Assembly: GCA_018105865.1 (NCBI GenBank)
Contig: CM030848.1
Coordinates: 11,102,699 to 11,166,698 of the forward strand
Source of the DNA: Metaphire vulgaris
Taxonomy: Eukaryota > Annelida > Clitellata > Crassiclitellata > Megascolecidae
DNA length: 64,000 nucleotides
Reading direction: 5' to 3'
The notes under the pieces are model-generated. The model did not search any database. It saw only the letters and a program-made list of their open reading frames with translations, and was not told the DNA's origin. Within the stretch, counting starts at the first letter, position 1. Each line of letters starts with the position of its first letter. The position numbers and the translations under genes are program-made. This document shows, piece by piece, positions 56,201-64,000 of this stretch.

Positions 56201-58790
56201 TTTGTATGTGTTTTGGCTATTTTACTACATGATAGCTTGTGCAGCCACATGCTGATTATCGTGTCATTTAGACTGTGACTAGCTCTGAGTCATGTGACCA
56301 ATATTACAGCTGTATATAATTTAATTACAGCTGTAGCTAGATGTCTGATGTGAAGAATAGAAGCACTTCCATGATTCATATCAAAGATTTGGAAATTAGT
56401 TTAGACTTTCATTTGTGTTTTCATTTTGATTTTAATAAAATCACCTTGGTTGTCCTATGACACTAAATTGTTGTTACTGTCTTCTTTAGCCTGAAGACTG
56501 TGAGAAGGCATATTTCAAAATGGACAATGTTCTTATAGATGACAGAAGAATTCATGTTGACTTCAGTCAGTCTGTGTCGAAAATTAGATGGAAACCAAAA
56601 GGTTTTTATCCTTCTTTAAACTGTTTTATGTAGCATCATTGGCGTAGCTATGGGAGGCCTGGTCCCCTACTGGGACTGGTCGTGAGGTTTGTGCAGAACT
56701 GGAGTAGTTGGGGGTAGGGGTAGTATGAGATCACAAGAGCTAAAAGCATGCGAGACAATGACCTTTTTTACTTGTCAAGACTTTCGGCCCAAAGATGTCG
56801 GTTCCCCCCCATTCCGGAATCCTGGCTGTGCCACTGCATAGCATATTGTATCTGTGAGAATTGAGCAGCAGTTTTCAACATCAATACAAGTGCATGTTGG
56901 GAGTTCATTCAATTTTTCCAGGAACATTAATTTGCATTGTTTTCATAAATATGCTTTTTATTGTACTTTAACCAGCAAAATTAAGACAGGCCTGTTTGCA
57001 GATTTTGTAAGCACGTATTTTATTTTGCTTTTCCATTCAAAATGTCTGCTGTATTTTGGAAAAAGGAAAACCAGATGCCAAGAAAGATGATGATGAAGAA
57101 CGAACACAGCTACGAATCAAGCATCCGGATGATAGAAGAGTGTATCCTTTACTGATCATAGTTTCTAACTTACAAAAAGTTTGAACAAAACTGCTTGAAA
57201 AATCATTTTTATGCAAATGAAGAGTTTATTTTGTACAGCTGATGTTCTTGGACTAGAGATACACAATACATTAAATTTAACAAACATTATGTTTAGACAA
57301 ATTTGCTTGAGGGGGTTTTCACTTCACTCTGTGTATTAAAATAGTTGCACATTATTTTTAAAAATTAATTGCTGAATAGGTTGGTAATGTGTCACAAGCA
57401 TAAACAGTACTTTGGGTCTTAACCTTTTTACCAGCAACAAATACAATTTAGTCTTTGAAGAAGTTGACACAGGTGTGAAACATAAGCGAGAAAGAAGCCA
57501 GTCAAAAGATAGACACACGCACAAGGTATACTAGTAGAGCAAATTTTTCTGCATATTATTGTTTATTTGCTGGGGTACTGGTATTTCCTAACTTGCCAGG
57601 ACACCACTATGTTGTTATACATTTAGCAACTGTGCTGTTATATTAAATGGTTTTAAGACTTCCTGGAGAACTTTGGTTCTTGCCTGTTATATATTTAAAA
57701 TATTTGGTCTATATTTGAATAAAATGTGTTTAATGCCATTTTAGGAATAATATTAAGAATACCGGTAAATTGGACAGGTCTGGCTTCTATTTTATGCAGA
57801 ATATTTGAGAAGTTTTGAACTTTCTAGCCTAAATATCACCATCCTGTTGCAAAATTTTGAATGTTACAAAGGTACAGCTGTTAGTTACAAAAGTACAGCT
57901 GCTGATTTGTTTACTTGATATGAACAATTGAACATATTGTAATTTTTTGCAAAAATTTAGCTTTGGAAAAATGATTTTCACAGCCCTTGTTAAACTGTAT
58001 TTAAGGCATTATTGGTCATAATAAAACCTAGAGAACTCTCTGTTTCTATTATATATGTTCTATTAGATATAGTACTTGCTGTAGAAAGTTTTTAAATTGT
58101 TCAGTAAGAGTCATCTCCAGTAACTCCAGAATTGTTCCAACCCAATGTTTTTGTATTAAGTGGCAGAGTCCATCATCTCTTCTAATATAAATTTAAATTA
58201 GAATCTTGGCAGAATTACAAAATACTTATCCTGTTGTGGTTCCATTCTACAGTTTACTTAATTAAACAGTTAATATGGATTACTTTCAAATGATATAAAG
58301 TCTGCTTGACTTTTAGAAACACCACAAAAAGAAAAAGAACCGTTCTTCAAGTTCAGAACACAATTTATCCTCCGCTGATGAAGATGTGAGAAGGAAAATG
58401 GTAGATTCCAGAAAGGATAGAAAAAAATCATGGCGGGAACGATCGCCGATCTCTTCCAATGAGCAAGGGAAACAAAAGAGAAGAGATACATCAAGTTCTG
58501 AAGAAAGAACAGTACAAAGGCATAACAAGAAGCATAGAAGCAGAAGTCCTTCTGGAGAGACAAAAAGAAAGACTAAGGAAGCACATCAGGGTACTTCAAA
58601 TCAACCAGATGAAAAATCAAAACACAAGACTAAGAAAAGAGGTCATTCAAGTTCAGAAGAAGAAAGGACAAAAGCAAAACAAAAGAAAAAGCATCATAGT
58701 CAGTCAGTTGACAGACCAAAGGGCCGAGAAGAGAAGCAACAGCATAGTGATTCACGTATGTCAAGAGAAAAACCGAACAAAAGACATTAG
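50137..58790 (+). CDS. PPIL4: PPIL4, cyclophilin-type peptidyl-prolyl isomerase-like 4 (13 exons, complete)
   Basis: A nuclear protein with an N-terminal cyclophilin-like domain (about residues 1-165), a central RRM (about 240-315) and a Lys/Arg/Ser-rich tail. Spliced coding length is 1632 nt, giving 543 residues (human about 492); the extra length is in the tail. Cyclophilin blocks include [54 protein letters not shown] and HTVFGEV. The catalytic Arg of cyclophilin A (FHR) is Ser here (FHSVQ) and the Trp is Tyr, as in other PPIL4 proteins, so isomerase activity may be weak. The RRM has RNP2 VLFVCKLN and RNP1 YAFIEFEK. All 12 introns are GT-AG and all phases close. Exons are listed separately. 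Confidence 0.96.
50729..50885. mobile_element. Truncated CAGGGTGCGA-family MITE in PPIL4 intron 1
   Basis: AGGGTGCGATTTGTGACCTG and the GATGCAGTTGGGCAGT minisatellite match 18850-19021. The right end is missing. Confidence 0.75.
51317..51384 (+). CDS. PPIL4: PPIL4 exon 2
   Basis: Acceptor TTTGTTAG|GT, donor GTTCAG|GTAATA. Encodes [22 protein letters not shown]. Confidence 0.95.
51622..51800 (+). repeat. tRNA-derived SINE, copy 1 (PPIL4 intron 2)
   Basis: A tRNA-like head (TTAGCAGAGTGGTAACAGCA as A box, GAAGGTTGTGGCTTGATA as decayed B box) is followed by AGGAGCCCTAAGGTTGACTC AGCC and CAGTGGTAAATGAGTAGCAG. The same order recurs at 60400 and 61030. Confidence 0.75.
52242..52306 (+). CDS. PPIL4: PPIL4 exon 3
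   Basis: Acceptor TAAATTTAG|AGG, donor TTTTAG|GTATGG (phase 2). Encodes [21 protein letters not shown]. Confidence 0.95.
52350..52423. mobile_element. piggyBac-like micro-MITE in PPIL4 intron 3
   Basis: Begins CCCCTTAACCATG and ends CCCAGTTAAGGGG, with TTAA at 52346-52349 and 52424-52427. Reverse complement of 33922-33993 with few differences. Confidence 0.85.
52649..52766 (+). CDS. PPIL4: PPIL4 exon 4
   Basis: Acceptor CTTTTTCAG|C, donor TCACAG|GTTTGT (phase 0). Encodes [20 protein letters not shown] then [19 protein letters not shown]. Confidence 0.95.
53226..53371 (+). CDS. PPIL4: PPIL4 exon 5
   Basis: Acceptor TTTGTCGTAG|TTT, donor ATATCAG|GTTTGG (phase 2). Encodes [33 protein letters not shown] and the end of the cyclophilin fold. 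Confidence 0.95.
53831..53933 (+). CDS. PPIL4: PPIL4 exon 6
   Basis: Acceptor TGACAACAG|A, donor CTTAAG|GTATCT (phase 0). Encodes [28 protein letters not shown], the conserved IPDRSP linker. Confidence 0.95.
54085..54136. repeat. (AAT)n microsatellite in PPIL4 intron 6
   Basis: AAT run with ACA and TTA interruptions. Confidence 0.9.
54636..54752 (+). CDS. PPIL4: PPIL4 exon 7
   Basis: Acceptor CATTGACAG|GGT, donor GAGATG|GTAAGG (phase 0). Encodes [15 protein letters not shown] and an acidic/basic helix, the linker to the RRM. Confidence 0.95.
55496..55620 (+). CDS. PPIL4: PPIL4 exon 8 (RRM start)
   Basis: Acceptor TGTGTGCAG|GTT, donor TAGCAAG|GTTTGT (phase 2). Encodes [20 protein letters not shown] and FSRFGPIA. 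Confidence 0.95.
55911..55977 (+). CDS. PPIL4: PPIL4 exon 9 (RNP1)
   Basis: Acceptor TTGATTTTAG|C, donor GAAAAG|GTGCGT (phase 0). Encodes [22 protein letters not shown]. Confidence 0.95.
56490..56601 (+). CDS. PPIL4: PPIL4 exon 10 (RRM end)
   Basis: Acceptor TCTTCTTTAG|CCT, donor CAAAAG|GTTTTT (phase 1). Encodes [19 protein letters not shown]. Confidence 0.95.
56637..56836. mobile_element. hAT-like MITE in PPIL4 intron 10
   Basis: Starts CATTGGCGTAGCTATGGG and ends CCTGGCTGTGCCACTG. Flanks TGTAGCAT and CATAGCAT match at 6 of 8. It begins 35 bp after the exon 10 donor. The interior ACTTGTCAAGACTTTCGG is shared with 19808-20044. Confidence 0.75.
57066..57141 (+). CDS. PPIL4: PPIL4 exon 11
   Basis: Acceptor TTGGAAAAAG|GA, donor AGAGT|GTATCC (phase 2). 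Encodes [20 protein letters not shown]. Both sites are weak, chosen because they keep phase with exons 10 and 12. Confidence 0.75.
57435..57525 (+). CDS. PPIL4: PPIL4 exon 12
   Basis: Acceptor TTTTTACCAG|C, donor CACAAG|GTATAC (phase 0). Encodes [30 protein letters not shown], matching the KYDLI-type motif of the family. Confidence 0.88.
58317..58790 (+). CDS. PPIL4: PPIL4 terminal exon (basic tail)
   Basis: Acceptor TTGACTTTTAG|AAA. Encodes a 157-residue Lys/Arg/Ser/Glu tail with RS-like RSRSPS and KKHHSQS motifs, ending KPNKRH and TAG 58788-58790. The tail is low complexity and not alignable, but length and composition fit. Confidence 0.9.
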   Translation, partial: KHHKKKKNRSSSSEHNLSSADEDVRRKMVDSRKDRKKSWRERSPISSNEQGKQKRRDTSSSEERTVQRHNKKHRSRSPSGETKRKTKEAHQGTSNQPDEKSKHKTKKRGHSSSEEERTKAKQKKKHHSQSVDRPKGREEKQQHSDSRMSREKPNKRH

Positions 58791-58858
58791 AAGAAGCACC
58801 TCAAGTTCTCAAGATTCAAATGAACATATAATTAATTAGAAGTAGGAATGACCATCAT

Positions 58859-58993
58859 CAGGGGCATAGTGACTGGAGGGGTATATATACCCCCCAAATC
58901 AGGCTACCTAAAAGTTTTTTAATGTGTTTTTTAAGATTTTTATAGTTTTTACAGATTTATACCCCCCAAATCAAATTCCTGGCTATGCCCCTG
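58859..58993. mobile_element. CAGGGGCGTAGC-family MITE in PPIL4 3' flank
   Basis: Starts CAGGGGCATAGTGACTGG and ends CCTGGCTATGCCCCTG. It begins 68 bp after the PPIL4 stop, so it is probably transcribed in the 3' UTR. No clear target duplication. Confidence 0.78.
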
Positions 58994-59628
58994 AGGTCCA
59001 GCACCTACATAAAGCTATAGATTCTTCATGAGAACATAGATATAAAAGAAAATAGAAACACATTTCTAGTTCACTTAAAATGTCACAAAGCCCCCAAATG
59101 CTTTATTGAACAGTTAACTAACGATATTGTGACAATTCAAACATTCAGGCTCACATTATGTATATATGGTGTAAAGACGGTAGATTACTTAGTAATGGTT
59201 GCTTGGTTTTAGTTTGTATAAAACCCAGCTGAAAATAAATTACAAACACGCTTTTGATCCATTTCTAATATTTATTTCATAAAAATATGATAACGGAAAA
59301 ACTGTAAAGTCCTTGGCTGGTCAGTATTAGCACTCCAGAAATTTAGAAATTCTAAAAGTACAGAGCTAGGCTAGGTTTGTTACCAATAACTTGTGTAAGA
59401 AGAGGGAAGAGGTGCTATGCTTTGTTAAATTGCAGTATATTACAAAAGTTGTTTAGATACTTTCTTCTATCCAGGGCTTTGACTTAGGTTTATTATTGCT
59501 GCTATTTTCATACAGTCCTGAAGTTTATCTCCGAACAGAAATTAATCGTAAAACCTACTGAAATTATTACATTAATAAGCGATCTTAATATTGTTAACAA
59601 TGATACCATAATCAATTGTGTATGGTTG

Positions 59629-59662
<34 letters not shown>

Positions 59663-60395
59663 ATACACATGGGCATCAATTAATGCTATTCCCATTCCAT
59701 CTGCAAAAGATCAGGTCAATGTCAAAAATATCAGTTGGAAAATAAGACAGTTTACAAAGCTGAGGATATGGTCAGTTTCAAACCAAATTTGAAGTTTAGC
59801 CATTCCAAACAAACTTACAATGGTTATTGAAGAGAAACTTTAGCTATGTATAGTATATACACAAGGAAAGTTTGATTTAAGCTTTCCAACTGCAGCACTA
59901 AAAATCTCAAAAGTTCTGCTTTCCAATCCATCCAAAGCAATCAACCTTAATGTCATGATGCACCAAATCCTAACCATATAAGAAAGAAGCCCAAATTCCG
60001 TATTTCAGGCCAGACAACCAGGTGACATGGTTTTGAGTCTGGCTCTAGAGCTTGATAGAAAATTTGCAGCGAACACAGAGGTTGAGATAACGCAGAGTAG
60101 CCACCAAGAAATCACGGGTGCCAAGAACTGTCGAAGTATGAGAAAGTGAAAGAACTATAGATTCCAGAGGAGGATCGAGTCAAATATATTTTTGTTTTGC
60201 ATACATAGTTCTGAAAGGGTAGCTAGGCTAATTGTAATGAAGAACTTTGTAAACCAGGAGAGTTTCTTGCAATTAAGGGGATGAAATGAACACACTACTG
60301 TATTGTATTGAAAACTGGAAGTATAGGAACCAATTAATTATACAATATAACTGCCTCTCAGAATAGATCAGGAAATCTAATTAGGCATCTATATA
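58994..60395. other. PPIL4 3' flank / convergent intergenic DNA
   Basis: AATAAA words at about 59236 and ATTTATTTCATAAA near 59267 are possible PPIL4 polyadenylation context. A (GAT)n lies at 59627-59661. No exon recognised. Confidence 0.45.
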
Positions 60396-60399
60396 ATGG

Positions 60400-60850
60400 G
60401 GTGGGAAGTTAGAGTGGTAATAATGGCTTGGAAATCCAAAGGTTGCAAGTTCGATATCTGCAGGAGCCCTAAGGATGAGTCAGCCTTCACTTGCTATATA
60501 TAGGGCAGTGACAAACGAGTAGCAGTGTGGTAATGCTGCACAAGTGAAACAGGCATGCTACACAATATGGATAACTGCTGGCCCCGTAACCGTGTATTTG
60601 CACGCCTGGCTGCCCTATGAGCCCGGCTTTCGGGTAGGAGCAGTGGCGGCTCCACAGGGGGGCCCGTGCCGCCCTATTGAGTGCCTGGCCCCTTGTTGGG
60701 ACCCTATACTTAATACTACATACCTAACAACAAATGGTTGGCCCCCATGATTAGAAGTTGCCACCCCAACGCCCCGCCCCCCACTTGCCAAATCCTGGAG
60801 CCGCCACTGGATAGGAGCTCAGGAAGGACATTTGACTTGACAATGTAAGA
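60400..60850 (+). repeat. tRNA-derived SINE, copy 2, interrupted by a MITE
   Basis: GTTAGAGTGGTAATAATGGC and GGTTGCAAGTTCGATATCTG are A-box and B-box-like. They are followed by AGGAGCCCTAAGGATGAGTC and CAGTGACAAACGAGTAGCAG. The far part is interrupted by the element at 60641-60809. Confidence 0.75.
60641..60809. mobile_element. hAT-like MITE nested at the SINE tail
   Basis: Starts CAGTGGCGGCTCCACAGG and ends CTGGAGCCGCCACTG. Flanks GGTAGGAG and GATAGGAG match at 7 of 8. It is GC-rich and inserted after the SINE. Confidence 0.88.
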
Positions 60851-61029
60851 GGCTAAAAAGAGTTGGAATTAATCAAATTGTTTGGGTGGTAACAAGCAAA
60901 AATAGTTATTTGGAAAGCTGAGAAACATTTAGTGAAGCCCTTTTCATTTGTCACTGTATTGATGAGTTGTGCAATCCGGTCAATAGATAAAAATAACATT
61001 CAAATGCCCAAAATTAAAATATCAAGTTG

Positions 61030-61225
61030 CTAACGGGAAGATGGCAGGAGTGGCTACACGCTGGGCAGGCATGCCGACAGAACGAGTTCAATCGCGTAGG
61101 AGCCCCTAAGGTCGACTTAGCCTTACTCGCTAGAGGGCTGCAGTAACACCAAACCGAGTAGCAATGGCATCATTCCAAAAGTAACCTTAGATTCGACGGA
61201 AGAGGCTGGCCGCTGCCTGCCGATG
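61030..61225 (+). repeat. tRNA-derived SINE, copy 3
   Basis: GATGGCAGGAGTGGCTACACG and ACGAGTTCAATCGCG form the head; AGGAGCCCCTAAGGTCGACT and CAAACCGAGTAGCAATGG the body. Most diverged of the three copies. Confidence 0.65.
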
Positions 61226-62749
61226 AATGGTTTAGCCACCAATGGGCTGATGGCTGCAAAAATGGGGATCAACACCAGAACCTATAGGCATTGAGCCTAA
61301 AGGGTGAAACTGTACTTTTTGACTTTAACGAGCAGGTGACCACATATATCATTTACCGATGCACACTGCACTACTAATTACACAAACATTCTGAAAACAC
61401 ACCTTTTTACAAATGGCAGCACTTACAATAAACAGGACAAACATCTGAGAATAGGACAAAAAAACTTGGAGCTGTATAGATGTACAATAATAACACAAAA
61501 ATAAACTTGACAAGTCACATCAGCGATTCAGCATACCACAAGATTCATTACCATACCAACAAACAACTGAATTTATCAATTAAAAATATGCAATTCAAGC
61601 CAAAAATAGTATGGCTTAAAATTAAATGAGCACGCAGAAGATTGTACAGTAATATTCATAATCCATACAGCAACAAGTACATAAGTATTACTCAAATACG
61701 TCAGAATACCACAGAAGTACCAAGGATTCTGGTATTAATATTAGGCTGCCATACTACAGACACAGAAGTCACATGACCAACACGGCTGCCATTTTATCTA
61801 TAACAGAAAAACAATCACAGTTACATAGTTTACTGCTTCGATGACAACACATATTAACAAAGCTTAAATGAAAACACAAAATAAACACAAACAGAACTCA
61901 CAAGATACTGAAATATACACTTTATAAGCTTAAGAAGCAGATTACCCAGTAGAAGAAGAAACAATTTGGCCATCATATTAACCCCTCTACCAGCCATTTA
62001 TTTGCAAGGTAATGTAATAAAATGGATGCATGTATGAGTCATGGCCAGTAAATGGGTTAAATAAATGATCAGTTCAGCTTAACCAGATTCTAATGAAGTA
62101 GTGGAAATAAGTATGAATCAGAACCAAACATTCCATTTTCAAAGTCTGAACCACAAACAATAATCTATTTGATAAAGTGCAGTAATCAGTTCTAATCTGC
62201 CAAATGAAAAATCCTGAGTGATTAAACATAGCTGAAACTGTGCTCCCAAACAGTGTGCACATCAACAGAAGAAGATGTTGAGTTTCACTTTTTTCAAACC
62301 GAGCAACCAAAATATCTTCCCTGTGGGCAGAGCATATCTGTTCACACAAGTTTGGTCTCAAATTCTCTTCCTTTCTCCCTTCGACCTATAGCGGTCATTG
62401 GTCAGACATTTCATTTAGCTCATTTTAATCAAACAGCAATACCTGGTACACATTGTCAGTCCTGAAAAGTAAAGCGATCGCAAAGGGCACACCCGGCTGA
62501 TAAATGTTTCAAATATTAAACGTTACAAGCACAATTTAACGAAATAAGAAAACAACACACTTTTTCAGACACAGACAAAGTGTGTTTTTTGCCTGAATAT
62601 ATTTGCAAAACAGCCAAGTCTTACAGGTTTTTCATGCATTATGAGCTTGTGCATGTGTTACACTGTGTAATGCTATAAGCATTTAAATACGGTAATCTCT
62701 AATATAAGCATGACTGTCAAGATACTCACCGCTGCATACTTACCATTAC
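61226..62749. other. CELF 3' flank
   Basis: AT-rich unique sequence; much of it may be CELF 3' UTR on the minus strand. It includes the micro-MITE at 61982-62056. No other gene recognised. Confidence 0.45.
61982..62056. mobile_element. piggyBac-like micro-MITE, diverged copy
   Basis: Begins CCCCTCTACCAGCC and ends GGCCAGTAAATGGG, with TTAA at 61978-61981 and 62057-62060. The central AAAATGGATG and overall 75-bp size match the other two copies. Confidence 0.65.
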
Positions 62750-62877
62750 CTAGTATGGCCTGCTCTCAGTCCTCGGCTTCTTCAGTTCTACTTTAAGTCT
62801 GCGGTTACCGATCTGAAATCCGTTCATTGCCTGGATTGCATTTCTCGCCGACTGAGGCTTATCGTAACTAACAAAAC
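62750..62877 (-). CDS. CELF: CELF-family RNA-binding protein, last exon
   Basis: CELF (CUG-BP/Elav-like, Bruno-like) proteins regulate alternative splicing, mRNA stability and translation through three RRMs. This exon encodes the end of RRM3: [20 protein letters not shown] then [21 protein letters not shown] and TAG (62752-62750). The acceptor is GATTTTTAG|GT; the split Gly codon of KGFGF joins the upstream exon in phase 1. The C-terminal xRPY ending is the family hallmark. Which vertebrate subgroup (CELF1/2 or CELF3-6) it matches is uncertain. It converges on PPIL4. Confidence 0.94.
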
Positions 62878-63163
62878 CTAAAAATCAGACAAAATAACAC
62901 AAGATATTCAGCTAAATACTTGTAATTATCAGGTTCGCTTCAAATTACTGTTTTTGTCTTCACCTCTAACTTCAGCATGTGCAGCAATTACTTCAAATTA
63001 AAGTGCAATGGGAAAATTATTCATGCCAAGAAAACAAAACACACATTTGCAGCCAAATAAATGTCCAAACTGAAAGACTGAAAAAGTACTATTTACAGCC
63101 TAAACAATATAAATGGTCAAACTATAGACATGTACATTACTAAATGCATATACACATATTTAT

Positions 63164-63188
63164 AAACACATATATATATACACACATG

Positions 63189-63242
<54 letters not shown>

Positions 63243-63284
63243 CACATACATACATACATACATACATACATACATACACACACA

Positions 63285-63316
<32 letters not shown>
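63164..63316. repeat. Compound (TA)n-(ACAT)n-(CAT)n microsatellite in CELF intron
   Basis: A TA/CA-rich run, then CATA units, then CAT units, ending 36 bp from the donor of the penultimate CELF exon. Confidence 0.95.
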
Positions 63317-63317
<1 letters not shown>

Positions 63318-63351
63318 GTATATTAATATAAATATAACAATGTTTACATAC

Positions 63352-63495
63352 CAAACCCTTTGCTGACATTAGTCCTCTTGTCAACAAAAATTCTAGAAGA
63401 TACAATGTTTCCAAAAGGTGAAAAGATTTGTGCAATATCTGAATCCCTAAATTCTTCAGGTATGTGGTAGATGAAAAGATTGCAGCCTTCAGGTC
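63352..63495 (-). CDS. CELF: CELF-family RNA-binding protein, penultimate exon
   Basis: Acceptor TTGCTGTAG|GA, donor GGGTTTG|GTATGT (phase 1). Encodes [40 protein letters not shown] and RTNVSKGFG, that is the start of RRM3 with RNP2 NLFIYH and the first part of RNP1. [13 protein letters not shown] is diagnostic for CELF proteins. Upstream exons lie beyond the right edge. Confidence 0.95.
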
Positions 63496-64000
63496 CTACA
63501 GCAAAATTAGTGTTTCATCAGTCGATATATGCTACACACACACAATAGAAATTTGGCAAGTTCCAAAACAAACAAGAAGATGAGACAAAAGATATGTGGC
63601 CAATTACCCGGTACTTAACCTCATTACCATCCATTAAAGGTAAAGGTACCTTTACCGTTACCATCCATTAAACTGCTTAATTCACATGTCAGCAAGTGTT
63701 TTTGCATGGCAATAAATTATTTTTAACTAGTTTAAATACTTTCAATTTTGAAATGTGAACCAACGAAACCTTTTCAAAATTGATATAAAAGTCATATTTA
63801 GTATCCCTTTATCATTTTGCGACCTCGATCACAGATTTTCTACTTAGAGATCCATAGAATGTGTGCTGGGAATGATATGCAAAAGGCTGCTTACAATAAC
63901 CAAGGGAACTTCAGTTCAATATCATAAAATTCCATTCAACTACGGCCAAATACTTCAAACTTGCTCCAATTCTATTTAGATTTGCTTTTGCTTTAGATTT
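63496..64000. other. CELF intron, no other feature
   Basis: AT-rich intronic sequence to the window edge. A short internal repeat, GGTAAAGGTACCTTTACC, is a perfect palindrome at about 63640-63657. Confidence 0.6.

Noticed and set aside
58386..58839. Overlapping second frame in the PPIL4 last exon
   Set aside because: The AAG/GAA-rich tail opens other frames; only the frame in phase with exon 12 continues the protein.

Overview
This is animal genomic DNA: genes are split by GT-AG introns, protein families are metazoan, intergenic DNA is AT-rich, and it is crowded with microsatellites and short non-autonomous DNA transposons. The palindrome TAGGCCTA recurs dozens of times between genes, a composition I associate with echinoderms. 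A marine invertebrate deuterostome, probably an echinoderm, is my best inference; no species call is possible from sequence reading alone.

Layout. (1) 0.6-1.4 kb, minus strand: first exon of a chondroitin sulfate synthase (CHSY1/3 type), with signal anchor and catalytic domain in different frames. (2) 8.1-15.6 kb, minus strand: a nearly complete BTBD10/KCTD20 homologue. I placed ten coding exons whose phases all close in frame, but about 34 residues of the BTB-like region are missing from the window; a rearranged LINE occupies that intron. (3) 15.6-27 kb: gene-free and repeat-rich. It holds a C-poor block of about 1.9 kb between direct repeats, four hAT-like MITEs within 1.4 kb, a foldback-like inverted repeat of about 1.1 kb, and pogo-like and Harbinger-like MITEs. 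(4) 27.1-29.0 kb, plus strand: an intronless POU class III transcription factor gene, with one apparent missing base in a G-rich run before the POU domain. (5) 29-47 kb: microsatellite-rich DNA with two weak candidate exons. (6) 47.1-47.6 kb, plus strand: a PLAC8-family cysteine-rich protein. (7) 50.1-58.8 kb, plus strand: a complete 13-exon PPIL4 gene (nuclear cyclophilin with an RRM). (8) 62.7-63.5 kb, minus strand: last two coding exons of a CELF-family RNA-binding protein, convergent with PPIL4.

The genes do not form a pathway or operon. PPIL4 and CELF are both RNA-binding, but their convergence is probably incidental. The most distinctive material is mobile: at least nine hAT-like MITEs keep exact or near-exact 8-bp target duplications, three tiny elements sit in TTAA sites, two Harbinger-like MITEs have TTA duplications, and a LINE fragment has the inverted-5'-part structure expected from twin priming.
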